Source: an uncultured Aquimarina sp. (GTDB taxonomy: Bacteria > Bacteroidota > Bacteroidia > Flavobacteriales > Flavobacteriaceae). From it: a stretch of 64,000 nucleotides of DNA. The position numbers and the translations under genes are program-made. The stretch spans positions 930,001-994,000 of the forward strand of contig NZ_CANMED010000001.1 in the NCBI RefSeq assembly GCF_947496855.1, given 5' to 3'. The first letter of the stretch is position 1. Every line of letters begins with the position of its first letter. This document shows, piece after piece, positions 26,752-36,558 of this stretch. Under the pieces are notes generated by a model. The model had not been told where the DNA came from and searched no databases. It worked only from the letters and a program-made list of their open reading frames with translations.

Positions 26752-28782
26752 TTAAATAAGCCCATTATATTTTCGCATAAACCACTCTACAGCTAGTAAA
26801 AATATGATAATTGCTAAAAGATATTTCCAATCTATTAAAGATACGATATTTTCTTTGCTCTTCTGAATTGCTTGATACCTCTGATCCTCAATTAGATCAC
26901 GAATCAAAATACTATTTTGATTCATAAAATAAGCCTTTCCTTCAGTATTAGTCGCTACTTGTCTTAGTTTTGTTACATCTGCATTCAATAATTGTTGCTC
27001 TACATCATAATCCAAAATGCTAAAACTTCCGGAACGTGATATATTTTCTCCTGTAACTATTACGGTATAATCATAATTACCAGATGACAAACTACTGAGA
27101 TCAGCTTCATACGAGTTATTTTTTAATAACATCGGAATTGTCTGAGACGTTTCTTTATCTTTATTTTTTACTATTATACTCAGACTTCCTCTACGATCAA
27201 ATTCATAGTTTTTTGTAAAATACTCTGCTTTGATTTTGATACTAGCATTACCATAATAGAAAGATTCTGAAATAGTATTTAATCTACTTTTTCGTTTATT
27301 AGAAGCTAAAAACTGTACTATCTTTCCAAAAAAATCATCAAAACTCTCAAAATTCTTATTGTCCAAATAATTCTGAGCTCTCCATCTCCATATACCCTCA
27401 CCTAACAACAATGCTTCTCTTATTCCATTATCCTCTATAGTAACCAACATAGGTTCATCGGTAGTAATATTACCAACATTTCTCTGTAATAGCACATCAT
27501 GCGAAAAATCAACATGTATTTCGCCAAAGGTTCCAACCAATGGTGGATATCCATTAAAACCTATATCTTCTGCTAGAAACGTTCCATAGTTAGCCTCAAA
27601 TCTTGGTAAATAATATTCCGTTTGCCTTGTAATTTCTTGTCTATATTTACTCTGAATCTTATTAAGAAATACCCAATCAGTTTGAGAACCAGTAATCGTA
27701 AACTGGTTTTTCTTATCATTCTCTATTTTTTCATATACACTTCTAAATCTGACATTAGGTTGGTATAAAATGATTAATTGATAATCATCAACCTCTTTTA
27801 CCTCAGACGGTTTAATAACAGTAAGGCTTCTACGTTCATTACTTTCTATACTCTTTTTGATCGCACCTAAATCAGGATGAGTTATATCACTAACAAGTAA
27901 TATATTTGTTTTCTGATCAATAACTTCTACTGCAAAGTCTTTACTATTATTAACTTTATTCTTTTCATTGTCCACAGGAATAAGTGTGGCATTATATTGT
28001 AATACACCAACATTACTTGCCGCTAAGGTAAAATTGATCACTTTAGAATTATTCTCTTTAGAAAAAGAAACAGGTTGCGAGTATATCATGTTTCTACCTG
28101 ATTTTACTTCGAACCTTGTGTTGATATTTTCAGTTCCAGAATAGGTAAGAATAACCTCTACTGGAAACTTGTTTTTAAGATATGCATACCGATTTACATT
28201 AAGCTGTTGGATTTTAGTATCGGTTACCTTTATTGTATCTCCTGCAATTACAGGGTAAATCTGTTGTTTATATGCACTACTTCTAAATTGATAATCTCGA
28301 CCATAAGTTTGATTACCATCTGTTACTAATATTGTTGGAGCATTAGAATTTTTATAAATCTGATCTAGATTATCTAACGCTTTAGAAATATTTGTTTGTT
28401 TTTGATTAAACGTAAGACTTAAAGTATCTTTTAAATCATCAGAAAAGGAATAGTATTTTATGTCAAATTGCTCCTTAAGCTTTTCATTCGTTTCGATTTG
28501 GTTTACAAACTGTGATACTTTCAGATCTTGATTAAGATGTTTTATTGAAGCAGAATTATCAACCGCAACTACTAATGTTGGCTTTTCTGTAAAATATGTG
28601 TTTTTTCGAAATGTTGGATTAATCAATAAAACCAGCAGTGCAAATACACTTAGAAAGCGTAAAAAAGCAAAGAACAAGTTCCTTTTGGTTCTATTCTTTG
28701 CTTTATACATATATTGGAATAGCGCGATAATTAATGCAATTATTCCAGCTGCTATGATCAATCCTATATTTTGTGTCTGCAT
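26752..28782 (-). CDS. BatA-like VWA-domain membrane protein
   Basis: This 676-residue protein has two N-terminal membrane helices (about 6-24 and 36-55), then a von Willebrand A domain whose metal site DNSAS starts at residue 75 and which includes ILVTDGNQT. A long beta-rich extracytoplasmic part follows, with a last helix near 648-668. Such proteins resemble the Bat (aerotolerance) membrane proteins, but the usual bat operon is not here. Its function is probably in the cell envelope; the partner may be the prohibitin next to it. Confidence 0.85.
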   Translation of the reverse strand: MQTQNIGLIIAAGIIALIIALFQYMYKAKNRTKRNLFFAFLRFLSVFALLVLLINPTFRKNTYFTEKPTLVVAVDNSASIKHLNQDLKVSQFVNQIETNEKLKEQFDIKYYSFSDDLKDTLSLTFNQKQTNISKALDNLDQIYKNSNAPTILVTDGNQTYGRDYQFRSSAYKQQIYPVIAGDTIKVTDTKIQQLNVNRYAYLKNKFPVEVILTYSGTENINTRFEVKSGRNMIYSQPVSFSKENNSKVINFTLAASNVGVLQYNATLIPVDNEKNKVNNSKDFAVEVIDQKTNILLVSDITHPDLGAIKKSIESNERRSLTVIKPSEVKEVDDYQLIILYQPNVRFRSVYEKIENDKKNQFTITGSQTDWVFLNKIQSKYRQEITRQTEYYLPRFEANYGTFLAEDIGFNGYPPLVGTFGEIHVDFSHDVLLQRNVGNITTDEPMLVTIEDNGIREALLLGEGIWRWRAQNYLDNKNFESFDDFFGKIVQFLASNKRKSRLNTISESFYYGNASIKIKAEYFTKNYEFDRRGSLSIIVKNKDKETSQTIPMLLKNNSYEADLSSLSSGNYDYTVIVTGENISRSGSFSILDYDVEQQLLNADVTKLRQVATNTEGKAYFMNQNSILIRDLIEDQRYQAIQKSKENIVSLIDWKYLLAIIIFLLAVEWFMRKYNGLI

Positions 28783-28944
28783 TCTTATTAATTACGATGT
28801 AAACGTTCAGATTTACAATTTTTCACTTTTCACATTTTTAAGATAATCAATTACAAACCTGAAAATAAAAACATTTAATTAAAAAGGTCTTAAACTTATT
28901 AAAAAACTATTCAAAAATCGTTAATCGTAATTCTAGAGTTTGAT

Positions 28945-29691
28945 TTAAGTTAGCATTCCGCCGTCTACATTAAGGACCTGTCCTGTAACATAACCACTTA
29001 GGTCACTAGCTAAAAACACACAAGCATTAGCAATGTCTTCTGGCGCTCCTCCTCGCTTCAGTGGTATAGCTTTTCTCCATTCGTCAACAACCTTTTCATC
29101 TAGTTTACCTGTCATTTCAGTCTCGATAAAACCAGGAGCAATTACATTACTTCGTATATTTCTAGAACCTAGTTCTAAAGCTACTGACTTAGAAAAACCA
29201 ATAATACCAGCTTTTGAAGCAGCATAATTAGCTTGACCAGCATTTCCTTTTACTCCAACTACGGAACTCATATTAATAATACTTCCATTTCGCTGTTTCA
29301 GCATTGTTCGCTGTACTGCTTTAGTCATATTAAATACACTTTTTAGATTAACTTCGATAACTTTATCAAAATCTTCCTCACTCATTCTCATAAGTAAATT
29401 ATCTTTAGTGATACCCGCATTATTGACCAGGATATCTATACTTCCGAAAGTTTCAAGAACATCCTTAACCAAACTTTCAGATTCTACGAAACTGGCAGCA
29501 TTACTTTGATATGCTTTGGCTTGAATACCTAAATCATTTAATTCTTTTTCTAAATCTTTTGCAGCATCTACTGAAGAACTATACGTAAATGCAACATTTG
29601 CACCATGTTTTGCAAAAACTTGTGCTATTCCTTTTCCGATACCACGAGTAGCCCCCGTAATAATAGCAGTTTTACCTTGTAAGAGATTCAT
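28945..29691 (-). CDS. fabG: 3-oxoacyl-[ACP] reductase
   Basis: This NADPH-dependent ketoacyl reductase of fatty acid elongation has 248 residues from the ATG at 29691 (MNLLQGKTA). It has the SDR nucleotide motif GATRGIGKGIA, NNAG, and the catalytic Ser-Tyr-Lys (INMSS, YAASK). GYVTGQVLNVDGGM near the C-terminus is typical of FabG. Eleven more in-frame codons upstream are unlikely to be translated. It is a single gene, not in a fab cluster. Confidence 0.94.
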   Translation of the reverse strand: MNLLQGKTAIITGATRGIGKGIAQVFAKHGANVAFTYSSSVDAAKDLEKELNDLGIQAKAYQSNAASFVESESLVKDVLETFGSIDILVNNAGITKDNLLMRMSEEDFDKVIEVNLKSVFNMTKAVQRTMLKQRNGSIINMSSVVGVKGNAGQANYAASKAGIIGFSKSVALELGSRNIRSNVIAPGFIETEMTGKLDEKVVDEWRKAIPLKRGGAPEDIANACVFLASDLSGYVTGQVLNVDGGMLT

Positions 29692-30001
29692 TCGCTCTGT
29701 AATATTTTTTTGATTACATACCATTTATATATGATACATATAATTTTGTGTTTTCAAATATAAGAATTACTAAGAGGTCACCAACAATAAACTCTTTGAT
29801 TTATATTAGGTTTTGTACACAAAAATCTTGTTAATCCCATACTAGAAATAACAGGAAGTATTTTATTTAATTAGAAACTTGATTATATGATAGTTAAGAC
29901 TATTTAAACCTTATAAAACCGTTAAATTACAAGGTAACTATATTAAAAAACCTCGATTGAGTACATCGAGGTTTTTTAATATAATGTTTAAGTCATTAAT
30001 A
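29692..30001. other. Intergenic region with one terminator
   Basis: This spacer of 310 bases lies upstream of fabG. Apart from the hairpin at 29945-29977 I see no gene, repeat or RNA structure. It should contain the fabG promoter, but I could not assign a convincing one. Confidence 0.4.
29945..29977. terminator. Bidirectional terminator
   Basis: There is a 13-bp perfect stem (AAAAAACCTCGAT / ATCGAGGTTTTTT) with a seven-base loop and T runs on both strands. It ends the small gene at 30002-30334 on the minus strand. Confidence 0.9.
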
Positions 30002-30334
30002 CTAATGATGTACAACAGCTTCAGATCTGTATACATACATGTTCTTTTGAAAACTATGATACTTTTTCATTGTCACAAAAACTTCATCACCTATTTCTTT
30101 TGAAAACTTTACAGAATCTTTTAATAAATCTGCTGCTTTATTAATAGTTTGTTTTAGTCTACGTCCACTATCATCCAACTCTAAAAATTGTTTATGCATC
30201 TCCGGAGTGCAGGGCTCACATCGATAAGAATGTAACTCAGTAAGCATTCCAGAAAGCTCTTCTTTCATTCGGCTTAATCTAAGCGTATGTGTTTGACGGC
30301 TTGGAGATTCTTTTAGAGTAGTTTGATTTTTCAT
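30002..30334 (-). CDS. Small helical protein, unknown function
   Basis: This 110-residue soluble protein is predominantly helical (LSRMKEELSGMLTELHSYR, LLKDSVKFSKEIGDEVFVTMKKYH) and has two cysteines in RCEPCTPEM. There is no signal peptide. It is a monocistronic gene followed at once by a strong terminator, which supports it being real and expressed. I do not recognise the family. Confidence 0.65.
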   Translation of the reverse strand: MKNQTTLKESPSRQTHTLRLSRMKEELSGMLTELHSYRCEPCTPEMHKQFLELDDSGRRLKQTINKAADLLKDSVKFSKEIGDEVFVTMKKYHSFQKNMYVYRSEAVVHH

Positions 30335-30571
30335 AATGGTTTGGTTTTAAAGGTGAGTGTATTAAATTTACCAATAATTAATAAGAACTCAAAAAAAATT
30401 ACTAGTATATACACATGTTTTATATTTATGTTAAATAATTGAACGATTTATAAAAGAATTATCATCAAATCTGGATTAGAATTAAAAAAAACAATTCTTA
30501 TACTTTATAAAATGAGGGGAAATTTCTATAAAATGTTTATATTTTTAAATAACTCTTTTAGTAATTAACTA

Positions 30572-31552
30572 ATGAATCAGAAAAAAAAATATAATTGGGG
30601 GATCATTGGCTGTGGTAAAATTGCCCATAAGTTTGCAGAAGACTTAATAACTGTTCCAAACGCTACATTATACGCCGTGGCAAGCAGAGATCTAAAAAAA
30701 GCTAAAGATTTTGGAAAAACGTATGATGTCTACTGTTGTTATGGAAGTTACAAGGAACTTGCGACAAATCCTGAAGTTGATATTATCTATATCGCAACTC
30801 CTCATGTTTTTCACTTCGAAAACTCGCTAATGTGCCTTACTAATAAGAAAGCAGTGCTATGTGAGAAACCTTTTGCCATAAATATAAAACAGGTAGAAGA
30901 AATGATTACTGCGGCAAAAAATAATAACACTTTTTTAATGGAGGCCTTATGGACCTATTTCTTGCCTCATTACAAGTATGTTTTAAATATTATACAATCT
31001 AATGAGCTTGGCGAAGTAAAAAGTTTAAAAGCTGATTTTGGTTTTGCTAGCACCTATGATCCGGAAAATAGATTATTTAACAAAAAACTTGGCGGAGGAA
31101 GTTTACTAGACGTAGGAATCTACCCATTATTTGCAGCATTAAGTATACTGGGATATCCAGAAGAAACTGAAGCGAACGCAAAATTTAATGATGATGGAAT
31201 AGATGAGAAATGTTCTATGCTACTCACCTATAAAAACAATATCCAAGCATCTTTACACTCTTCGATTACAGAAAAAACAAATACTGAAGCTATTATCCAA
31301 TTAGAAAAGGGAACTATTACCATTAATAGTCGTTTTCACGAACCTTCTTCTGTCACCATCACAAGTAATGGAATTTCGAAAATACATGAATTCGCTGTAG
31401 ATACAAATGGTTATAGCTTCGAGGCAATTCATGTTCAAGAAATGCTAGAACAAGGAAATATAGAAAGTACAATTATGACATTCGATAAAAGTCTACAATT
31501 AATTCGTTTATTAGATACTGTAAGAGACGAAATAGACTTGCATTACGAATAA
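30572..31552 (+). CDS. Gfo/Idh/MocA-family oxidoreductase
   Basis: This 326-residue NAD(P)-dependent oxidoreductase has a Rossmann motif GIIGCGKIAHKFA at about 7-19, the EKP motif (CEKPFAIN) near residue 97, and a C-terminal GFO_IDH_MocA_C-like domain (GGGSLLDVGIYP). It resembles dihydrodiol-dehydrogenase-type members. It is monocistronic, so the substrate cannot be inferred. Confidence 0.88.
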   Translation: MNQKKKYNWGIIGCGKIAHKFAEDLITVPNATLYAVASRDLKKAKDFGKTYDVYCCYGSYKELATNPEVDIIYIATPHVFHFENSLMCLTNKKAVLCEKPFAINIKQVEEMITAAKNNNTFLMEALWTYFLPHYKYVLNIIQSNELGEVKSLKADFGFASTYDPENRLFNKKLGGGSLLDVGIYPLFAALSILGYPEETEANAKFNDDGIDEKCSMLLTYKNNIQASLHSSITEKTNTEAIIQLEKGTITINSRFHEPSSVTITSNGISKIHEFAVDTNGYSFEAIHVQEMLEQGNIESTIMTFDKSLQLIRLLDTVRDEIDLHYE

Positions 31553-31614
31553 GCTCAAAAACAATTTTTCCAGAAACTCTATTCTCTTTTGGTAGTAAAA
31601 TCAGCAGTAAATTT

Positions 31615-31691
31615 CTCCGGGGCAAGCCCACGGAGCATTTTAAAGGAACACGTTTTCAAACTTTAAACATTTACTAACGAGGCAAGCCTCG
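31615..31691. repeat. Paired GGCAAGCC hairpin repeats
   Basis: Two hairpins about 60 bases apart share GGCAAGCC: CTCCGGGGCAAGCCCACGG at 31615-31633 (stem CTCCG-GGGC / GCCC-CGGAG) and CGAGGCAAGCCTCG at 31678-31691, a perfect 6-bp stem with an AA loop. Their GC content is far above the surroundings. They lie between convergent genes and look like a dispersed intergenic repeat element. Confidence 0.6.
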
Positions 31692-31716
31692 GGGTAGTGA
31701 ACCTCCTAGAATAAAA

Positions 31717-31746
31717 AAAGCGTTTGGTCGATTGACCAAACGCTTT
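31717..31746. terminator. Bidirectional terminator between convergent genes
   Basis: There is a perfect 13-bp stem (AAAGCGTTTGGTC / GACCAAACGCTTT), a four-base loop, and A/T tracts on both sides. It serves the oxidoreductase gene on the plus strand and the DUF2911 gene on the minus strand. Confidence 0.92.
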
Positions 31747-31771
31747 TAATTTGTGCAAAAAAAAAAGATAT

Positions 31772-32611
31772 TTATTTAGCTCCCCACTCTGCAAGAGAGT
31801 CTTTGTTTAGCTTTACATAATCTGCATTTTTAGCCTTTTCAGCAAGTTCTAAAGATGTTTTAGCCGCCTTTATTGCTCCATCTTTATCTCCAGTTTTAGC
31901 AAGAATTAAAGAATGTTGTCTATGAAACCAAAAAGCATCTGCTTTACCTGCAACAGCCTTTTCAATATGCTGTTTAGCCTTAGCGTAATCCTCAGTGTCT
32001 TTATAAAATACTGCTGCTTGATAGTAATCATTAGCAGATGGTCCAGCCATTACTGTCTCAATACTAGCAGCTGCTAATTCCTTAGTAGGAACGTTTATTT
32101 TCACAGCAGCTTCTGTTTTTTCCCAAACAAAGTTTAAATGAGCACTATCCATAGTGAAATCACTAAACATAATTGTAAAAGTCTCTACATTAAACGGTAA
32201 TGTATTCACTTTCACTTTTACTTTAGCAGCTACCTTACTGTCATCCCACTCTCTTGGTGTTCCCCAGTTAGTTGCATCACTATAAAATATAACTTCCCAA
32301 CTTTCTTTTCCTGGATTTGTAAAAATAGCATACGTTCCTTTTTTAAGTTCCGCATCTCCTATTTTAACGTCATCACTAAAAGTAATCTGAGTATTTTTAT
32401 TAGCACCTGTTCTCCATAATTTATCATAAGGAACCAAGTTTCCAAAAATGGCACGGCCTTTCGTACTTGGACGTGAATATTCAACGGTAACATCTGTTAA
32501 ACCTACTACTTGCTCTATTTTAGAGGTAGGACTAGGCTGAGGTGTTTTTATCTGAGCTTCTATCCCAAAAGATAGTAAGGCTGCGGATACAAATAAGATG
32601 ATCTTTTTCAT
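31772..32611 (-). CDS. DUF2911 exported protein with TPR-like tail
   Basis: This 279-residue protein starts at the ATG at 32611. It has a signal peptide (1-19, MKKIILFVSAALLSFGIEAQ), a DUF2911 domain (about 25-170, with VEYSRPSTKGRAIFG and DKLWRTGANKNTQI), and a helical TPR-like C-terminus (about 195-279). DUF2911 proteins are common in Bacteroidota; their role is unknown. An upstream start at 32686 would bury the signal peptide and is rejected. Confidence 0.88.
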   Translation of the reverse strand: MKKIILFVSAALLSFGIEAQIKTPQPSPTSKIEQVVGLTDVTVEYSRPSTKGRAIFGNLVPYDKLWRTGANKNTQITFSDDVKIGDAELKKGTYAIFTNPGKESWEVIFYSDATNWGTPREWDDSKVAAKVKVKVNTLPFNVETFTIMFSDFTMDSAHLNFVWEKTEAAVKINVPTKELAAASIETVMAGPSANDYYQAAVFYKDTEDYAKAKQHIEKAVAGKADAFWFHRQHSLILAKTGDKDGAIKAAKTSLELAEKAKNADYVKLNKDSLAEWGAK

Positions 32612-32731
32612 TGTGTTTAAATTTAGTCTATTAATTAGTTTACTAATGACGAAATTAACAATTACACATATATTAAGAGTTAACAAAAACTTAAAATAAG
32701 GAATGCTATATTTGCCATCATTTCTAATTGT

Positions 32732-33394
32732 ATGAGACGTAAATATATTTCAGAGATTATAGGCACATTTTCAATGGTATTTTGTGGTACCGGTGCGATG
32801 ACGATTAATGAAATAACTGGAGGTGATGTTACCCACGTGGGTATTGCTGCTACTTGGGGACTGATAGTTATGGCAATGATCTATGCCTTTGGTGATATTT
32901 CGGGAGCACACTTTAATCCTGCGGTTACAATAGCTTTTGCATATGCTAAAAAATTCGAATGGAAAGAAGTTCCTAAATATATCGCAGCACAATTTGTTGG
33001 TGCAATTGCAGCTAGTAGTATTTTACTTTTTCTGTTTCCTGATAGTGAATTCCTAGGCGGAACATTACCTTCATTTGATGATCTCAGGGCATTTATTTTA
33101 GAATTACTCCTTACCTACTTTTTGATGTTAGTCATTATTAATGTATCAACTGGATCAAAAGAAGTAGGTATGATGGCTGGAATAGCAATTGGAGGTGTTG
33201 TACTTCTAGAAGCTATGTTTGCTGGACCTATGACCAACGCTTCAATGAATCCTGCAAGATCCTTGGGCCCTGCATTATTATCTGGCCATTGGGAACATCA
33301 ATGGCTGTATATGATTGCTCCAATAATTGGAGCAATATTCGCTGTCATGACCTGCAAACTTATTAAAGCAGACAATTGCTGTAAAGAATGTTGA
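32732..33394 (+). CDS. MIP-family aquaporin
   Basis: This 220-residue channel has six membrane helices and both NPA boxes, at residues 62-64 (FNPAVTIA) and 173-175 (MNPARS), the second followed by the selectivity-filter arginine R176. The length and ARSLGPAL context resemble water-selective AqpZ more than glycerol facilitators. There is a Cys-rich end (DNCCKEC). It is divergent from the DUF2911 gene. Confidence 0.93.
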   Translation: MRRKYISEIIGTFSMVFCGTGAMTINEITGGDVTHVGIAATWGLIVMAMIYAFGDISGAHFNPAVTIAFAYAKKFEWKEVPKYIAAQFVGAIAASSILLFLFPDSEFLGGTLPSFDDLRAFILELLLTYFLMLVIINVSTGSKEVGMMAGIAIGGVVLLEAMFAGPMTNASMNPARSLGPALLSGHWEHQWLYMIAPIIGAIFAVMTCKLIKADNCCKEC

Positions 33395-33539
33395 TCACAC
33401 TAAATAAGATCTTTTTTCTAATATAATTAATAGACTAAACATACAAACAATATAATTTCTAATTTTATTTATTGTTTAACATTTATGATTAAAAGATTAA
33501 ACAAAATGATTGTACCTTTATCCTGAAAAAGAGGTGCAA

Positions 33540-34034
33540 ATGAAAATATATACACTAAAAGCAAAACAAAACTTACCAATTTCTCTTCAAGAAGGTTGGG
33601 ATTTTTTATCAGATCCAAGAAACTTAAAGACAATAACTCCAGATTATATGGGGTTCAAGATTTTATCCGGTGCAGATAGAAAAATGTATTCTGGACAAAT
33701 CATCCAATACATAGTTACGCCGGTAGCTGGCATAAAAACAAAATGGGTTACCGAAATTACTCATGCCGTAGACAAAGAATATTTTGTGGACGAGCAACGA
33801 TTTGGTCCTTATGCCCTCTGGCATCATAAACATTTTATTAAAGAAATTCCAGGAGGCGTAGAAATGGAAGATATTATTGACTATAAAGTACCGTTTGGAA
33901 TTTTGGGACAACTAGTACATCCTTTTTTAGTTAAACCAAAGCTAAAAGAGATTTTTGATTACAGAGAAAAAAAACTAATCGAAATGTTCGGAGCTTTCAA
34001 TCATCCAACAGAAAAGAAAGTCGAACTAGTTTAA
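33540..34034 (+). CDS. SRPBCC-family protein
   Basis: This 164-residue START-like/SRPBCC hydrophobic-pocket protein (LKAKQNLPISLQEGWDFLSDPRNLKTITP) starts at the ATG at 33540; an upstream in-frame start is less likely. It is 20 bases before an SDR gene, and a photolyase follows, a grouping often found in flavobacteria and presumably connected to light stress. The ligand is unknown. Confidence 0.88.
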   Translation: MKIYTLKAKQNLPISLQEGWDFLSDPRNLKTITPDYMGFKILSGADRKMYSGQIIQYIVTPVAGIKTKWVTEITHAVDKEYFVDEQRFGPYALWHHKHFIKEIPGGVEMEDIIDYKVPFGILGQLVHPFLVKPKLKEIFDYREKKLIEMFGAFNHPTEKKVELV

Positions 34035-34054
34035 TTATTTAGAAATTATACAGA

Positions 34055-34753
34055 ATGAGAAAAAATATTTTACTTATTGGTGGTAGCCATGGCATAGGAT
34101 TTGAAATCGCATTAAAACTATACAACAAACATAACATCTTTATAGCTTCTCGTACTTCTGAGAATTTAGGCAACCTAGAAGTAACGCACATTCCATACGA
34201 TGCATCAACAGACGAAATTGATGCATCAAAACTACCTGAGCAATTAGACGGTTTTGTATACTGCCCCGGAAGCATAAATTTGAAACCATTCAAAATGCTC
34301 AGCCCAGAGGCTTTTCAGGAAGATATGCAGATCAATTTTATGTTCTTAATAAAAATTATACATTCTATACTTCCTCAATTAAAAAAGTCCGACCAAGCTA
34401 GTCTAGTTTTCTTTAGCACTGTTGCTGTAAAAGTTGGTATGCCTTTTCATACTAGTGTTGCAGCTGCAAAAGGCGCTATAGAAGGTTTCGCAAAAGCATT
34501 AGCAGCAGAATATGCCCCTAAATTTAGAGTAAATGTAATCGCACCTTCATTAACAGACACACCTTTAGCCAAAAGACTTTTAGGTAATGAAAAAAAGAAA
34601 GAAAAAATGGATGAACGTCATCCTCTTAAGCGTGTTGGTGAGGCAGAGGATATTGCTAATATTGCAAATTTTTTATTAAGTGATGATAGTAGCTGGATTA
34701 CAGGACAAGTATTAGGTGTCGATGGAGGAATGTCTACATTAAACGTAAATTAA
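34055..34753 (+). CDS. SDR-family protein lacking the catalytic tyrosine
   Basis: This 232-residue Rossmann protein has the nucleotide motif GGSHGIG at about 8-14 and the C-terminal WITGQVLGVDGGMS. Where SDR enzymes have Tyr-x-x-x-Lys, this one reads V-A-A-A-K (in HTSVAAAKGA), so the catalytic tyrosine is missing. It may be a non-catalytic or altered member. It is 20 bases after the SRPBCC gene and ends 1 base before the photolyase start. Confidence 0.85.
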   Translation: MRKNILLIGGSHGIGFEIALKLYNKHNIFIASRTSENLGNLEVTHIPYDASTDEIDASKLPEQLDGFVYCPGSINLKPFKMLSPEAFQEDMQINFMFLIKIIHSILPQLKKSDQASLVFFSTVAVKVGMPFHTSVAAAKGAIEGFAKALAAEYAPKFRVNVIAPSLTDTPLAKRLLGNEKKKEKMDERHPLKRVGEAEDIANIANFLLSDDSSWITGQVLGVDGGMSTLNVN

Positions 34754-34754
34754 T

Positions 34755-36062
34755 ATGACTCAGAAAGTAAACATTTTCTGGTTCCGGAGAGATCTTAGAC
34801 TTAATGATAATATAGGATTTCTGGAAGCTCTTAAAAATGACTTACCTGTTCTACCTATTTTTATTTTTGATACTGAAATATTAGATAAACTACCTGAAGA
34901 TGATGCCAGATTATCTTTTATACATGATACTTTACAAAAAATACGTAAAGAATTACAGGATAATCATAATAGCTCTATTGCCTTTTTTAAAGGTAAGCCT
35001 ATTGAAGTTTTTAGGAATCTAATAAGAGATCATAGTATTGAGAAAATATATGCTAATCTCGATTATGAACCGTATGCAAATAATAGAGACCTAGAAATAA
35101 GAAACCTAGCAAAAAATAACTCTATAGAATTTAGAACTTACAAGGATCAAGTGATTTTCGAGAAAAGCGAAATCGTAAAATCTGATGGAAACCCTTATGT
35201 TGTTTATACTCCTTATAAAAATAAATGGAAAGAGAAATTTGATAGGTCAAAACTAAAAACTCACGAAACCAATACATACTTAAACAATCTAATCCAAAAC
35301 ACTCTACTTCCAGATCTTTCATTATCGGACTTAGGGTTTAAAAAATCATCAATTAAAGTACCCGATTACCTGGTTACTCCTTCTCTTATTGATAATTATG
35401 AAGATACTCGTAATTTTCCAGCAAAGAAAAATGGCACTTCAGGATTAGGGCCACATTTACGTTTTGGTACTGTGAGTGTTCGTAAAATGATGAAAAAGGC
35501 AATTGCCGAAGAAAATGAAGTCTTTTGGTCAGAGCTTATATGGCGTGAATTTTTTATGCAAATTCTCTGGCATTTTCCTCATACTAAAAACAAAGCTTTT
35601 AGGCCAAAATATGATCGCATAGAATGGCGTAATAACGAAAAGGAATTCGAAGCTTGGAAAACTGGTGAAACTGGGTACCCATTGGTAGATGCAGGAATGC
35701 GTCAGCTTAATGAAACCGGCTCTATGCACAATCGAGTAAGAATGTTAGTGGCTAGTTTTTTATGTAAGCACTTATTAATTGATTGGCGTTGGGGTGAGGC
35801 GTATTTTGCAGAAAAACTATTAGACTATGATATGTCTGCCAATGTAGGTAATTGGCAATGGGCAGCGGGTTCTGGTGTAGATGCAGCTCCATATTTTAGA
35901 ATTTTTAATCCTACGACACAAATAGCTAAATTTGATAAAAACCACGAATATATTAAGACTTGGGTTAAGGATATCAATGAGCTAACATATCCAAATCCTA
36001 TTGTTAACCATAAAGAAGCTAGAGAACGTTGTCTTAAAACATACAAAGAAGCGGTCTCGTAA
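34755..36062 (+). CDS. phrB: Deoxyribodipyrimidine photolyase / cryptochrome
   Basis: This 435-residue light-driven DNA repair flavoprotein has an N-terminal photolyase alpha/beta domain (FWFRRDLRLNDN) and a C-terminal FAD-binding domain with WRWGEAYFAEKLLDYDMSANVGNWQW and FRIFNPTTQ. This is most like class I CPD photolyases, although cryptochrome-type function cannot be excluded. It is the third gene of the SRPBCC-SDR-photolyase group. Confidence 0.92.
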   Translation: MTQKVNIFWFRRDLRLNDNIGFLEALKNDLPVLPIFIFDTEILDKLPEDDARLSFIHDTLQKIRKELQDNHNSSIAFFKGKPIEVFRNLIRDHSIEKIYANLDYEPYANNRDLEIRNLAKNNSIEFRTYKDQVIFEKSEIVKSDGNPYVVYTPYKNKWKEKFDRSKLKTHETNTYLNNLIQNTLLPDLSLSDLGFKKSSIKVPDYLVTPSLIDNYEDTRNFPAKKNGTSGLGPHLRFGTVSVRKMMKKAIAEENEVFWSELIWREFFMQILWHFPHTKNKAFRPKYDRIEWRNNEKEFEAWKTGETGYPLVDAGMRQLNETGSMHNRVRMLVASFLCKHLLIDWRWGEAYFAEKLLDYDMSANVGNWQWAAGSGVDAAPYFRIFNPTTQIAKFDKNHEYIKTWVKDINELTYPNPIVNHKEARERCLKTYKEAVS

Positions 36063-36158
36063 AAATTAAATTATAACATTTATTTAAAAATATAAATTGA
36101 AGTTTTTTGTAACTTAAAAGCGTTGCAAATTAATTATAAACCAATAAACTTCATACAA

Positions 36159-36527
36159 ATGAATACACAAGAAGTAGCCAATCGTTTAGTCGAACTTTGC
36201 CGTAAGGGCGAAAACATGCAAGCTTTAAAGGAACTGTATGCTGATAATATAATCAGCAAAGAAATGCCTGGAGCTCCAAATGCTATAGTTACAGGAAAAG
36301 AAGCTGTCACCAAAAAAAGTCAGGATTGGTATGCAAGTGTAGAAGAATTTCATGGTGGAGAAGTTTCTGAGCCTGTTGTAGCAGAAAATCATTTTACTTG
36401 TAAAATGAAAATGGATTGCACATTTAAAGGACAAGGACGTATGCAGATAGAAGAACTAGCCATCTATAATGTGAATAATGGTAAAATAGTAGAAGAGCAG
36501 TTCTTTTATTCGATGCCTGCTCAATAA
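36159..36527 (+). CDS. SnoaL/NTF2-like protein
   Basis: This 122-residue protein with a cone-shaped NTF2-like fold (VANRLVELCRKGENMQALKELYADNIIS; KIVEEQFFYSMP) starts at the ATG at 36159. There is no signal peptide. It may be a small enzyme or a ligand-binding protein; no substrate can be named. It follows the photolyase by about 95 bases and converges with the lysR gene. Confidence 0.85.
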   Translation: MNTQEVANRLVELCRKGENMQALKELYADNIISKEMPGAPNAIVTGKEAVTKKSQDWYASVEEFHGGEVSEPVVAENHFTCKMKMDCTFKGQGRMQIEELAIYNVNNGKIVEEQFFYSMPAQ

Positions 36528-36558
36528 GCACTGCTCTTAAAAAATCAGAAAGCTATTA

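Noticed and set aside
31615-31691. A CRISPR array
   Set aside because: Only two hairpin copies with different outer stems, no regular spacers and no cas genes.
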